From: Anastatus disparis
Taxonomy: Eukaryota > Arthropoda > Insecta > Hymenoptera > Eupelmidae
Length of the DNA: 64,000 nt
Direction of reading: 5' to 3'
Assembly (NCBI GenBank): GCA_017163975.1
Contig: JAFFSR010000242.1
Location: 149,001 to 213,000 of the forward strand
The notes under the pieces were generated by a model, which was not told the origin of the DNA, searched no databases, and saw only the letters and a program-made list of their open reading frames with translations. Shown here one piece after another: positions 23,901 through 34,250 of this stretch; the first letter of the stretch is position 1, and every line of letters starts with the position of its first letter. Both the position numbers and the translations under genes were made by a program.

Positions 23901-25232
23901 AGCTTTTTTTTGTAATTCATGGTCATTTTTTAAATCGTTAAGGCTTTTAGCTATTTTCTTTATAAAATTAATATACTTATTTGCTCCATTTTGTAATGTA
24001 AAAGAAACTGTTGTAGGTTGACGAATCTATTAATTAAGTGTTTTATTCTATTCATTATTATTTTATTTAATTTATGATTACCAACACCAAAATCTAGTTA
24101 CAAGTTTGATTCTCGTTGTCAAAAAATCTGGTAACCATTGTTTTACGTCTCCAAAAAATTCGAACTGACGAGAGATCAGACTGATAACTATTTTACTAAC
24201 TAAAAATAATTTACTATAAAATTTATAATTTTTCATATAAAGATTAAATAAATGTTTGAACAGTTAATTTTATGGTTCTCACCAAAATTTTATTTTTATT
24301 GTTGTAATTATCATAATGAGTTAAAATTTCATAAAAAGGAAATACGTTCAGTTTGCTGTAAAACAAAAGAAGGTCTTCATAGTTCAGATTCTGAAGATTT
24401 TTAGTTTCTAAAATTAACGACCAACCTCCAAGACTTTGTAATACTGACTTAATTATTTCGATTGCTTGCGCATTGTCTGAAAATATTGGATTCAAATTTA
24501 TTGGAATTAACTAAAATTTATTGAATTACAACAAATTTCAATAAAATTTTTCTAACAAAGTTATTTTTACCTGCATTCATACAAGTGTTATAAAACCTTT
24601 TCAACATCTTTAATGGTATAACATCTTTTGAATAATCTATTTCATTTATTATACCTGTTGAGTTGAATCGGTAAATTTAATAAAATATTTAGTATAATAA
24701 AATAACGTTTGACAAGTAAATAAAAATAAAAATAATTTCATTAAATTAATAAACGATATATGATAGATAACGAAAAATACACAGCTTTATTAATTTATAC
24801 CATTTATTAATAAAAGTTTGAATCAAAAAAGCTTTAGAAATATTATGATTTTTTATTAACTTACGTTTTATATTTTCTATCACATGTTCTTGTGCTTGAG
24901 CGACCAATGATTTTGAGTTGTTTGTATTATTTATATGATTTAGGCATGAGAAATCATAAAAATTATCACACGGATTAACTAAAATTTAATTTTTGTTGTT
25001 AAATAATAAATTTGTAAAATATTTTCTTAAAATGAAAAAACCTCACTCGCTGCATTTGAAAAATTGATAGATGATAAAAATGTCAATTGCGTGATAAATA
25101 ATAGACTTCTAAAATAATAATAAAATTTAAATACTGTGTATACAAGAAAAATTACAATAAATTAATCAAAGAAACTCCAAATTTTTAATTAAATATTGAC
25201 CTTATAATCCAATATGATTTATTTAAAGCCAT
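8931..25232 (-). CDS. Secreted M13 (neprilysin-family) metallopeptidase homologue, catalytically dead; 18 exons
   Basis: Exons (minus strand): 25232-25201, 25108-25047, 24978-24865, 24654-24571, 24476-24283, 24026-23865, 23788-23690, 23301-23160, 18377-18260, 18184-18094, 15740-15561, 15480-15377, 15293-15220, 15148-15097, 11749-11682, 11608-11472, 9539-9402, 9104-8931. Every junction is GT-AG with matching phase, and the total is 2025 nt (674 residues plus stop), the usual M13 length. Residues 1-31 form a signal peptide without a type II anchor pattern, so it is probably secreted. Family marks: NPCDNFYDFSC after the signal, SLGGW, YFENILTLRRF, YRVMGSLPN, and C-terminal KCTFWN. The zinc site expected as HExxH reads RNIMN (R516, N517, N520), and the third-ligand motif ExxxD reads YNIGD (Y580). 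Inference: a pseudoenzyme, possibly a binding or venom-type protein; intact exons argue against a decayed pseudogene. Confidence 0.88.
9179..9360. mobile_element. 182-bp MITE-like insertion in the last intron of the M13-like gene
   Basis: The ends CACTGTAAAAAATTTT and AAAATTCTTTAGAGTG are imperfect inverted repeats, each flanked by TA. There is no coding capacity. Confidence 0.5.
9890..10965. mobile_element. Foldback element with about 350-bp arms in M13-like intron 16
   Basis: The left arm begins GTGCATAAACATATGGCCAG and holds TTACCCAATATTCAAA, then AGAGTAAAGTAATA. The right arm repeats these as the reverse complement: TATTGGGTAA near 10915, AGTAATACTTTACTC near 10838, and a TTATGCAC end near 10949-10956. 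The 70-codon ORF over the left arm is not conserved in the other arm and is not called. Confidence 0.6.
11085..11335. mobile_element. Small inverted-repeat element in M13-like intron 16
   Basis: GAAATGCATTAGCTTGGCTTGTAGTATGTACCAT on the left is mirrored by ATGGTACATACTACAAGCTAATG...TTTC on the right (about 11290-11330). No ORF is present. Confidence 0.5.
12067..12408. mobile_element. Foldback element around a TGACGTCA palindrome
   Basis: AATTGGGATGTTGCATGAGA on the left is mirrored by TCATGTAAGATCCCAATT on the right, and ATCCATTATATCC by GGATATAATG. Two GTGACGTCA words sit near the middle. It lies in intron 14 of the M13-like gene. Confidence 0.5.
12433..14187 (+). mobile_element. 1.75-kb DNA transposon derivative, copy 1 (TA target duplication)
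   Basis: The termini TGGGTGATTCTATTC and GAATAGAATCACCCA are flanked by TA on both sides. The copy at 40528-42531 is nearly identical along its whole length. The element carries a possible 5' exon (donor AAA|GTAAGTATA near 13550), an acceptor TTTTAG near 13636, and a 51-codon ORF from 13654 that is also intact in copy 2. A motif close to TAATYYCCCTG recurs at least six times in the same orientation (about 12615, 13003, 13165, 13181, 13977, 13993). It looks like an internally deleted derivative. I do not recognise the superfamily; the TA duplication would fit Tc1/mariner. Confidence 0.8.
13654..13809 (+). CDS. 51-residue ORF inside the 2-kb DNA element, copy 1
   Basis: The ORF starts MVSTRGCGELPTNPL and ends LTFF. 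It follows a TTTTAG acceptor-like site. The copy at 41997-42152 is also open and differs by only a few substitutions. This could be a leftover first coding exon of the parent transposase. Conservation over two young copies is weak evidence of function. Confidence 0.3.
   Translation: MVSTRGCGELPTNPLSSSTLNSTPNHKNNVMIYFEKANFLKYGYICSLTFF
14357..14882. mobile_element. Foldback element in M13-like intron 14
   Basis: AGAGCAAAAAAATTCTAATCGGAAATAGAGTTTTCAAAGAAAAACTTCTTAG on the left is mirrored on the right by CTAAGGAGTTTCTCTTTGAAAATTC followed by TTTTTGCTCT. The interior is non-coding. Confidence 0.5.
15826..17913. mobile_element. TA-flanked element carrying a nested 1.83-kb foldback
   Basis: The outer termini CACGGAAAGAAAT and TTTTTTTCCGTG, flanked by TA, are followed inward by matching blocks (TGGTATACTGTATAGGAATG on the left against CATTTCCTATGCAGTATACTA on the right). 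The inside is interrupted by the long foldback described separately. The whole lies in M13-like intron 10, between exons at 18094 and 15740. Confidence 0.7.
15932..17760. mobile_element. 1.83-kb foldback element with arms of about 740 bp
   Basis: The termini TAGTCTAGGCGCCCAGAGGG and CCCTCTGGGCGCCTAGACTA are perfect inverted repeats. Homology continues inward for about 740 bp on each side, through ACTTGCTTGGTGGGACCTC and GGCGCTACAG, as far as the mirrored AAGGTAAGTAAT. A unique AT-rich core of about 330 bp separates the arms. No ORF of note. Confidence 0.85.
18527..19188. mobile_element. 660-bp palindromic element, family F1 copy 1
   Basis: ACTAGGAGAGTGTCACACCT on the left is mirrored by AGGTGTGACATTCTCCTAGT on the right, and nearly the whole element folds into one hairpin around about 18850. 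It is paired with the copy at 21901-22562. It lies in the 4.8-kb intron 8 of the M13-like gene. Confidence 0.8.
19420..19495. repeat. GC-rich palindrome
   Basis: CATACCCAGGCTGAAA and GCAAAAGT-like arms mirror TTTCGGCCAGGGTATG across a short centre (GGAGCCGGAAGC). Together with the GC-rich hairpins at 19700-19880, 21399-21511 and 37842-38008, it stands out from the AT-rich background. Confidence 0.55.
19700..19885. repeat. Two adjacent palindromes, one with a CCCTCGCCTCCGATTCGGG core
   Basis: GCGTACAGTGGGTACTT is mirrored by AAGTACCCACTGTACGC. The second palindrome pairs GTCTTAAATCGTATG with CATACGATTTTAGAC around CACCCTCGCCTCCGATTCGGGTG. A related half-site occurs at 19585-19650. Confidence 0.65.
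21143..21335. repeat. Direct repeat, about 115-bp spacing
   Basis: ATTATCATTACGAGTGTTACCGTGTAGTGTG appears at about 21147 and again at about 21261 with few changes. Each copy is followed by ATCGT(G/T)TAGTGTAT and an A-rich tail containing AGCATA. Confidence 0.6.
21399..21511. repeat. 113-bp GC-rich palindrome
   Basis: The left arm (GGGGACATCTGAACCCGCGC, then TTTATCGCC) is mirrored by GGCGATAACAT and GCGCGGGTTAGAATGTCCCC on the right, around the centre CTCGCCTTCGGCTCGG. This is a very stable cruciform candidate in an AT-rich intron. Confidence 0.75.
21901..22562. mobile_element. 660-bp palindromic element, family F1 copy 2
   Basis: AATAGGAGAGAGTCAGACCT and AGGTCTGACCCTCTCCTA form the ends. 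The interior mirrors itself and is homologous to 18527-19188. An 84-codon ORF at 21972 reads one arm only and is not called as a gene. Confidence 0.8.
22587..22700. repeat. (GATA)n microsatellite with TTTATTTGCAACAG tail
   Basis: TAGATAGATAGATAGATA is followed by TTTATTTGCAACAGTTTACA and an A-rich run. This layout is typical of the complement of a retroposon 3' end, but the element body is absent. Confidence 0.5.
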
Positions 25233-25680
25233 GACTCTATTGTGCTTGGAACACTCTTATAGAACTGGTGTACGAAGGCTGATGATTTGATTGCTTTGCA
25301 CTGCTAATCCAATCGTTTTATCGTCACGTTTTTCCTGACCTTCATACACGTCTTATTATGATTAATAAAAACTTAAAGTATACTAAATTTATCAAAATTT
25401 AATAATTAAAATTATAATATGCAGATTATTAAGTCAATAAACTTTATACTGTTGTATGACATGCACTGTTAAAAAATGCATGAAATTTGCTTCCAGTACA
25501 TGCATTAATTTTCTTAAAATACGTTAAAATTACGGCAAAATGTATTAATTTTCATGCAAATCATCATTAAATTTTATTTATTAAGATGAAATTTAATACT
25601 AAGCTAAATAAGAATCAAATATTCTAGTATTCCAAAATTTTATCTTAAGTTATAAATCTTTTAAAGAAACTGCAGTAAAT

Positions 25681-25914
25681 ATGGGACTAATAGGAGCCGA
25701 TAGTCAAGTTTTAAAAATTTTTGAAGGAGCATGTATTATTATGACGCCAAAAAAATTAAGAAAATTTTTTGTATGGTTTCTTATTTCTGATAATTTGCCT
25801 TCTGCATTCAAAATTTGGGATCATTTAAAAAAATATTTTTGTGACAATTTTAAAAATGATCAAGAAAATAATGCATCAAAAGAAATTAACAATACACTGG
25901 ATTTATTGATCTGA
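25681..25914 (+). pseudogene. Helitron replication-helicase fragment
   Basis: The 77-codon reading frame contains a stretch (TPKKLRKFFVWFLI...LPSAFKIWDHLKKYFCDNF) that follows the Helitron pattern 'PxxLRxLFxxxL...LWxxfxxxlxxDF' between the Rep and helicase domains. Nothing recognisable flanks it, so it is a remnant with no intact terminus seen. Confidence 0.5.
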
Positions 25915-26029
25915 ATTATTACCTACGTCACATCTTAGTTAATATGTATATAAATAAAATGATCGTAACACTAGTTTACTTAAATTTATTTTTCTTTAGT
26001 GTGTAAATCATGTCACCATTCGATGAGTT

Positions 26030-26365
26030 ATATGGGTAAATCTTTCATAATGTTAAAATTTCACCTGCAACAAATTAAAAAAAAAAAATACAGGCACACG
26101 TATAAAACTAATTTTCTCTGAATGTTGACGTATTATAATGAAAATAAAAATCGTGTTACTCACTTTTAAGGGTAGTCTTTTTAACAAACATCAAAAGACA
26201 GATTTTCGAGTAAATTTTTCATAGTGTTAAAATTTACTTTCAATAAATTAAAAAAAATTGAAGACACATGTATCAAATTTATTTTTTTTAAATGTTGATA
26301 TATTAAAATGATAATAAAAGAAAAAATCGCATTACTCACTTTTGAAGATAGCTTTTTTTAATATA
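26030..26365. repeat. Tandem duplication, unit about 175 bp
   Basis: The block from CATAATGTTAAAATTTCA to TTACTCACTTTTAAGGGTAG recurs from CATAGTGTTAAAATTTAC to TTACTCACTTTTGAAGATAG. Between these anchors lie matched GACACA(C/T)GTAT and GAATGTTGA(C/T)(G/A)TATT words. Confidence 0.55.
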
Positions 26366-28533
26366 AGACATTTAAATATATTCATTATTATCACACCCAG
26401 GTATAATATTTTACATATCTCAGATCAGTTTTTAAGTATTTTGGGCTATAATAGATCATTTCCCATTGAGCTTTTTCATTTTTACATGTTTAATATGTTA
26501 CAGAAAATATTTAAATACGCAATTTACATTAATAATTACAAAATTTTTTGTAATAAATAAAATATGCCAGAAATGCCAATTTTTTTGGAAAATTCATTTT
26601 TGGCGATTCGGGTATTAAAATTGAGTGATATTAGTTACCCAATGGCTTTTGGGATTCCTGATTACAAATCATAAGTGAGTGGAATATCAATTTATTTTTG
26701 CTAAAATTGTCAATCTTAGGGTATGAAATTTGACATAGATTTGTGTAGTTTATGTTTTCGAATAAAAATACTTATATTCCTTTTAACCAAATATTTTAGT
26801 TTATTTAATAAACATTAAATCTAAAAATTTTAAATTTAAAATCTAGAAACTTCAGTGATGATTCAACTCAACGTTCTAGGTGTAAGCTATTAAATACATA
26901 CTAAAACTGAGCTTTTTAAAGTTTAAACTCTTTAGAATTAAAACATTGATAGAAACTAGGTAATCGATGTAAATTTGGAAAATTTAATAGCCGGGAAAAA
27001 TTCAATGATTTCCAGAATACTCGAAATAATACTTCAAAAGCAACTTAAAGATTACATTGAGTATTATAAAATAGTAAATTACAAAGTTCACAACAGAGAA
27101 AAGGTGAATCAAAGCTTAGGTTTTCATATTAGTGGATAAAAACCTATTTTCAAAAGTGAGTCACGTTTTTTAAGTATAATTTCAAACGAACAAAGAACTT
27201 TATCTACACTAGGCACACGTTCCTAATAAAAAAATTTCTCTTTGTGATTCTAAATATTACCTTTTGATGTAGTTTAAAATGTCACCGCTGAATAGTCTTT
27301 TTTACAGCATCGTATTTTCCAGAAAAAAGTAAAATATATAAATTTTTGGTAACATTTTAATAACCTTTCAGAAAGTACTTTTGTTAACAGGCACACACCC
27401 ATGCTCTTGATTTTCCAAAAGTATGTGTATAGATAAAGCTTTGGTGTGAATTTCAAATCAAAAAAGCAGTAGTCATTTTTTTTATAGCGGTAATTTATTA
27501 TTTTACATGGCCTGGTAACATTTAAATTTCAAAAAAAAAACCTCTTTTCCCCATCCGCCATAAAATGACACGTCTAAATATCATTAAAAATATAACAAAA
27601 TTAGTTTCTAATAACTCAATAAATCAGTGAACATTTGCTAACAAGATGTGCTATCTCATATTTAGGAGAAATGACGCAGTAGCATGATTTTTAAAAGTAT
27701 GAAAGAATTACCCATATACAAATCTTGATAAAAATCACTGTAAAATGTTACTCAAGATAATTGTCAATTACTTACATCATACAAAAATTAATAACAGTAA
27801 AAAGAAAAAAAAACTTTGAAATTAGGCTCATAAAAATAAATTTCAATTTAAAATTATGAATAAATTAATAAAATTTTAGAGCAGTTAATTATTTTTAAAA
27901 AAATTTAGATATACAATTTAGAAAAGTTTTTTTTATACAGGAAAAGTCTTAAAAATTGAAAATTCCTTTATATTATTTATATCACACTGAAAGATTTAAA
28001 ATTTAGTTTGCAATTTTAATATAAACTTTCAAAACACATAAGTAGTACCAAATTTTAGATATAAAATTTAAGAATTTTAATTTTTGGTGATTCTAATTGC
28101 ATAGAATTTGAGCTTTTAAATTCTTGATTTAAATTTAGGAACGTAAAAAACAAAAAATTCTAAAATTTTAACTACTTATTTATTATTTTATACTGAAAAC
28201 GTCGACTAAAATTGAAATAAAACACTAAAAAATTTCATCAAACAGCAAAACTGCAATTCTTTTAAACTAACATAAAACGCTTAGCTAGCAAAATTTAAAA
28301 AAATTATAATTTTATTAACGACCAAGTTACAGTACAACACAAACCATAGCCACTATAACTACCTTACTTTAAATACTTACCAAATTTTCTTTTAGGGCAA
28401 ATATTCAGTTATATAATAATAATTACTAATTCCTAATTTTCCACTAACCTGGTACTTTACAGTTATTGAATTTAATTTTTTTTTATAAATACTAAACTAC
28501 ATTTCCTTCTAAACTGAAATCTTGGTATAAGTG

Positions 28534-28572
<39 letters not shown>

Positions 28573-28723
28573 AACTCTATCAACGTATCCACGTTATTAG
28601 TGTTGTGACATTAAATTCAAAGAAAAAAAAAGGGAAAAGAAAAGAAAATGGATCCAAAAAGTTTGATGTTGTTCTCTCTCATCAACATCGTACGCTATAT
28701 ATAAACGATAATTTTAAAAAATA
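26366..28723. other. AT-rich intergenic DNA
   Basis: No gene was recognised. It includes an (AT)n microsatellite at about 28540-28570 and scattered short ORFs without family signatures. Confidence 0.5.
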
Positions 28724-29289
28724 TTGGGTTTGGAAATTTGCTTATCAGCGCCATCGCGTGGCCAATTGATAAGCTGTGAGAGAAGGATACTGCTCGAGAT
28801 TGGTTAGATACGAAAATTGTAGTATTTTGTAATTTTTTAATTAAATAAAATAAAAAAAGATTAGAAAATTAGTTTGTATAGAAAGAAGGAAACATGTAGA
28901 ATTTTTGTAGAAAAAATCGCGCATGTTATAGTGTACATAAATGAAATAGTCAAGTTTATAAGAATTTTGATGGCTCTTTCTAGCTGACAATGTTTACATT
29001 TTTAACCATAAGCAGTATCTGAAGCTATAACCTATCGAAAAATGAATATCAAAACAATCATCTTTTGTGAAACATTTCGAATAAATTATGCACTGAACAT
29101 ATATTTGTTTTAAAACGATAATTCATAACGTTATATTTATCATAATCAAATAATTACATTTTTATTTATTTACTTCACAAACAAATTTTACTAATACATA
29201 AGATTAAATAGGCTACGCAATGTAATCCTTCTCTCACAGCTTACCAAAGGGCCACGCGGTGGCGCTGGCAAGCAAATTTCCAAACCCAA
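28724..29289. mobile_element. 566-bp MITE, family M1 copy 1 (TA target duplication)
   Basis: The terminal inverted repeats are about 65 bp, beginning TTGGGTTTGGAAATTTGCTT and including GCTGTGAGAGAAGGAT, with TA outside each end. A second copy lies in inverse orientation at 38585-39160. No ORF. TA duplication and size suggest a Tc1/mariner-type non-autonomous element. Confidence 0.88.
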
Positions 29290-29292
29290 TAG

Positions 29293-29751
29293 AGAACAAT
29301 TAAAACATACCTATGAGGATATAAGAAAAATGGAGGATCTACCTGAATACCAAAACCTAAACAACTGTCACCGACATGTGACAAGATACCTCTTTGAGAG
29401 AGCAAGTTGGGATCTTGCAACTCAAATATTCCCATACGGATACAGCAACCAGGAATGTAACATTTGGTTCTTAGAGGAAATAAAAAACACCAAATGGGAA
29501 AAAGTAGCCAAAGTGATCGAAAGCCTAGAGCAAAACTATAAAGAGGCAATAAGACCATATGTATCACAAATAACCTGCACCACCAATTACGAAATAACAT
29601 ACAGCTATAAACAAACGCAACACCCAACTATCTACTAGCGAGTGGAAAACTACAGAGTGCGAACATCAGTGAAAGAATTACTAATAACATTATCCAAACC
29701 AGATTGTTGGGATTTTGAGATTGATATCGAGTCCTTCGAATCAAGTTAAAC
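29293..29751 (+). pseudogene. Mobile-element ORF fragment (unassigned)
   Basis: An open frame of about 115 codons runs directly from the right end of the M1 MITE to a TAG at 29636-29638, then continues in the same frame for about 37 codons to a TAA. The visible residues are Glu/Lys-rich helices (FLEEIKNTKWEKVAKVIESL) with Trp, Cys and Tyr dispersed. This suggests a retroelement Gag- or Env-like polypeptide, but I do not recognise the family. The 5' end has been lost, probably with the MITE insertion. Confidence 0.35.
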
Positions 29752-30900
29752 ATTGATGAATAGATTTATAATATATATAAGATCAATGAGGAAACAATTT
29801 AATTAAAATTTTTCATCTGGAAGAAATAATAAATTTACAATTGCATACAAGAATCGACCAAATAAGAAGAATTTGAACCAAGTTCGGTCATAACAAATTT
29901 GATTGAAGGAATTCATTTTCTAATACAAGTAAATATTTATTTAAAAAAAGGACAACATTATTAGATTATTTGTTTACTAAATTTAAATAAAGGTTTCTTA
30001 ATAGAAAGATATAATTTCATAGCTTTTCAAGATAATCCTATCTATTTTGAAATAAATTATTTTTTGGCATACTGTAAATGCTAATTAAAAATTTTCTCAA
30101 GTCAAGTAACTCAGAAACTAATTCTAATAAAATATTTATTTGCCGTTGGTTGTTACTTTCAAGATAATTGCCTATCTTGTTTAAAGTAAATGATTTTCTG
30201 CATTTGAATATTTTTTTACTTCAATGAAATATCTGATTGTTCTATTCAAGTAAATAATTGTTTTAAACTCTGTGTAATATTAATATGTATACATTTAAGC
30301 AAACAATATTTTTGTTTCAAGCGAATTATTTATAAATTCAAGTTATTCAAATTTTCAAATCAGATTCTTATTCTAAGTATTTCATATTCTTCCTAATAAC
30401 AAAATCAGAGATTAGATTTAAGTAAATATTTTCTTGGTTTTAAAATTATATATATTTAATTGAAGAACTACATTTACTATAGATCATTGAGTAAATATTT
30501 TCTTATAGGAACAATGTATAATTGGTTTTCGACTATATATTTTCTTAAATTAAGTTTTTTTTTAATAAGGAAATCAAGGAATAACGATTCTAATATTAAA
30601 GAAATAAAAGTTTGATCGAAGGAATTGGTTTTCCAATATAAGTAAACATTTATCTCATCATGAATTAAAATTAATTGAATTATTTAACATCTTATTTACC
30701 AATCAGCTGATTGACTCGGTCCATTCTGGGACTCTTGCGCTGATTGTCGGGCCGACAATCGACCTGAGGGGAAAGGTGTTAGATCCCATGGAACTACCCT
30801 TAAAATCAATTGGAAATTATTAAAATATTTTAATTTTTAACGTCTATAGTAAATTATAAGAATTAAGTATTAAATTATTTCGAAGTCTTATTTCAAAACC
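29752..30900. other. Repeat-derived spacer
   Basis: GTTCGGTCATAACA at about 29883-29896 equals the 3' end of the LTR family described at 39505-39517 and 60762. TTTGAT(T/C)GAAGGAATT with AAGTAAA(T/C)ATTTAT occurs at about 29899 and again at about 30611. No intact gene. Confidence 0.4.
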
Positions 30901-30929
30901 CGTTCCATGCGATGTACCGAGTCAGCACT

Positions 30930-31220
30930 TGTCAACATTTTTTATTGCGGAAACTAAAGCACTCAAATTGTACGCAAGTGTGAAGGAAAGACGGAGAAGA
31001 AAAATATAAAATTTTCATTGGCAAGCAGGCTAATGAACTTTTTGATGATTTCTATCCTGATGAATTCGAATACACGTCGAAATTTGATTGGACTTTCCAT
31101 CTCCCAATTGCCCGGACGCAAGGTTATAAAACAACCTAGAAGTCTTACGAGCGCCTTTTGTCATAGAAAGATAGCATCCGCAAGAGTCGGCTCTGCTGGT
31201 CCACTGTTAAAAAAAATCAG
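30930..31220 (+). pseudogene. 3' internal end of the LTR element upstream of the nested LTR
   Basis: A plus frame around 31018 reads GKQANELFDDFYPDEFEYTS and then FDWTFHLPIARTQ before a stop. It is followed by an A-rich stretch directly abutting the LTR start TGTTAAATAATAAG at 31221. By position this is the last coding part of a plus-oriented LTR retroelement. The family is not identified from so short a piece. Confidence 0.4.
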
Positions 31221-31255
31221 TGTTAAATAATAAGTTTATCTAAATCTTAATTCTA

Positions 31256-31560
31256 CACTGAAAAAAATAGAATCTAGGAGTAAGAGGAAAAATCTATTTG
31301 ATTCTTAGTTCTTGAATCAAATAGAAATCTAGTTGTACCTAATAACTATAATCAAGATGAATATTCATCATATTAAAGTTAAGTTGCTTCAAAAATATTT
31401 CTGCTAGGTGGTAGCAGAATATCTATTAGAAGGAAGTCGATATTATTGAAGCAGATTTTTCTCTAGAGTCAAGCGGAATTCTACTATGGCTTAAAATAAA
31501 ACGAAAATCTTCTACCACCAAACGGATTCTCATTGGTTCTAGATTCTATTTTTTTCAGTG
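31256..31560. mobile_element. 305-bp MITE nested in the L1 LTR (TA target duplication)
   Basis: TA|CACTGAAAAAAATAGAATCT on the left and AGATTCTATTTTTTTCAGTG|TA on the right. The same outer terminus is seen at 8373-8625. The reference LTR lacks it. Confidence 0.85.
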
Positions 31561-31677
31561 TAATTTTTAAGACATATTAGTGAATAGCCTAGAAGCCTAT
31601 TTCATTAATAAAATACAATAATTATTTCTGTGTGACGTTATAATTCTTAAGGAATTATCTGAATTAAGGAAAAATTA

Positions 31678-32864
31678 TCCCAATAAGCACACATCTGGAA
31701 AAAAGAATTCTTTAAGAATTCACGAATGTCCGCTCTGAAGTTAATAAAATATATTAATAAAGTATTCATAAAATATTCACAAAGTATTCTTCCACAAAAT
31801 TTAAATAAAAAATAACTCTTCAACGTATCTTTATAAATATTTTAAAAGGGTTAAGAAAGTATTCATAAAGAATTCTTTTTTGAAAAAGTAATCATAATCC
31901 AAAGTATTCATAAAGTAGTCAAAAAGTTTACTTTTGAAACACTGATTTTCTAGTAACTTAGTCACTTTCAAAAATCGAAAGATGTAATGGATATTTTATC
32001 GCTTTTCAGATTGTTTTAAAATCTTTTAATTTTGATTTTCATGAAATTCAAAATTGAAAACTTGAAATTCCTGATAATTTTATAAATTGGAAAAATTCAA
32101 TTTAATTAATCATGTAATAATTTAAATATTTTTTATCTATTTTAAACGAAAAAATTGTTAACATTTTATGAAACAAAATATATAAATATTTTAAGTGTGT
32201 TTTAAATAAATTCTCATTTTGAGAATTTAAACAAATATCTAAACATTCTTCAATTTAAATTAAATTAACCATGACCTCACAAAAAATTTCTTTTATTAAA
32301 TTAAGGTATCTCTTGAATATTTAATAAATTTTTACTTAAATTATTCAAATAAAAATGTAGTTTGGCTAATATTATTAACCATGAATAATTAATTAACAAA
32401 TTTACTAACATTTCTTATGCTTATACCAATGAACATGTACAAGTTTCGAGAATTTATTAACAGATGAGTTGGTAGCCAAGTAAGCTAAGTCATGGGCAAC
32501 AGTTTTTTTTATTTTGTTTGACATCCTCAAGAACCGTGGTTCGAATCTCGAACAAATAATTTTTTTTTTTTTTTAAATTTAATAGCTTATTTTTAATCAA
32601 TTATAACATTTTTTGTTTTTCATAATCATGTAAAATAGAAGGATTATTTATAATTTGATGATTAAAAAAAGTATTTTGAGAATGTGATTCAATCAAAAGA
32701 ATTGTTTAAGAATACTTTGTGAATACTTTAAAAACTAAAGTGGTCGGACATTCGCGAATAAACAAAGCAATCATTAAGAACTCTTTATTGATACTTTCGT
32801 TTACGAAAGTATACATAAAGAATTCTTTTTTAATTCTCTCTTTGACACCGTTTGCTTGTTGGGA
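31678..32864. mobile_element. 1187-bp TA-flanked element nested in the L1 LTR
   Basis: TA|TCCCAATAAGCAC and GCTTGTTGGGA|TA are the ends. In the other LTR copy the two flanks are contiguous (AAATTATATCAAC near 62112). Inside, GAATGTCCG near 31726 is mirrored by CGGACATTCGCGAAT near 32745, so it is a foldback. ORFs of about 70 codons at 32706-32933 overlap on both strands and are not called. Confidence 0.75.
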
Positions 32865-33539
32865 TATCAACTCAAGTTCAAAATTACAATTGAGAGACAA
32901 TTGTGCTAGTGACCGGAGTACATAGATAATCATAATCTGTGTTCGAGCAAATAAAGAAGGAAGCTTAACTTATCTTGCCACGGACATTCTGTGTAGTATA
33001 AGGAGTCCAAGTATACGAAAATTCAGGACGATTGAGTCGAAAACAAACTCTACTCCTTCTCTCCTAATTTGTGAGTTGCTTATATTAATAAGATTACGTT
33101 TTAGAATTAATCACAGTCGAACATAAAAATTGATTAAAGTAAAAGAAGGGAAACTATATACTATTCTTAAATAATATATATATATCTTCCTATATTATAT
33201 AGACGTAAGCCTCAAAAAATAGCATTCTTGCGTCCTCCCCCTCTTCCCCAGCCTCCCCCCTCCTCCCCGAGCCTCACATTTTTAAATTTTTTTAACGTAA
33301 AAATAGGTGTTTTTTTTCAGCCTCTGTGAGATGCCTTCCCCCTCCTCCCCCAGCCTCACCCCTCCTCGACCCACCTCTGACATTGCCTCAACGTTTGTCG
33401 CCTCATATTACCTCATAGGTCTCCTCAAAGACTCCTCAGAGACGCCTCAGGTAAGCCTTAGGAATTCCTCGAAACGCCTCAAGTTTGTGAGAGTGATATT
33501 TTTTTAAATTTTCAAAAATAACGTGAAAATAGTTACCGA

Positions 33540-33760
33540 CGCCTCAGTGCTTCCTCATCCCCTCCTCTTACAACGCCTCAGGGTACGCCTCAGAGATGAG
33601 GCATTTTTTTTGTATGCCTCTTGTCCCGCCTTATACATCGCCTTATAGACGCCTCAATGTTTCCTCATCCCCTCCTCTTACAACGCCTCAGGGTACGCCT
33701 CAGAGATGAGGCATTTTTTTTGTATGCCTCTTGTCCTACCTTATACATCGCCTTAGAAAC
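33540..33760. repeat. Two tandem copies of a 110-bp CCTCA-rich unit
   Basis: The block from GACGCCTCAGTGCTTCCTCA through GAGATGAGGCATTTTTTTTG to CATCGCCTTA is repeated immediately with few changes. The preceding 33190-33540 is also built from CCTCC and GCCTCA words. It is strongly strand-asymmetric, with C/T-rich on plus. The 66-codon ORF here is low-complexity and not called. Confidence 0.7.
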
Positions 33761-34092
33761 GCTTCAAGAACCCAAGGTAACCATGGTTTTATTTTGAATA
33801 ATTTTATAAAAAAAAGGAATAATTTTAATTAATGTTAACATGTCTTAAAATAACTTAAAATTATTATAATTGATTTTATATAATTATTAAAAATAAAACA
33901 AAAAAAACCAACGCGCCATAATATCATACATTTTTTATTATTTAATTTATATTATAAATTATTAATTGTAAGGTATTATTGACAGTACCTTTTCGGGTGG
34001 TGTGGAAATCTGTCTGAGCAAATATATAATTAATATTAATTTAATACTTTTGGTCAGTACAAATTTCATTACTGGCTGACATAATGTAAATA

Positions 34093-34133
34093 TAAACGGG
34101 GGTTGACGAGCAGCGCGAGCAGGGGAACCCCTA

Positions 34134-34217
<84 letters not shown>

Positions 34218-34250
34218 TAGGGGTATTCTCCTGCTCGCCAACCCCCAGTT
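34093..34250. repeat. (TA)n tract of about 80 bp between two facing inverted termini
   Basis: GGGGGTTGACGAGCAG...GGGAACCCCTAGTA on the left is mirrored by TACTAGGGGTATTCTCCTGC and TCGCCAACCCCC on the right. Each arm ends CTAG against the TA tract, resembling a Helitron 3' terminus (hairpin then CTRR). It may be two inverted Helitron-like ends meeting at the microsatellite. Confidence 0.6.

Noticed and set aside
24090..24200. Possible extra exon of the M13-like gene (reads FEFFGDVKQWLPDFLTTRIKL)
   Set aside because: The exons at 24476-24283 and 24026-23865 join directly in phase 0 and give the family order without it. Adding it inserts about 20 residues where M13 proteins have none.
29241..29627. 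128-codon minus ORF opposite the 29330 reading frame
   Set aside because: It is a shadow of the plus-strand ORF and the MITE end. Hydrophobic composition with no coherent motifs.
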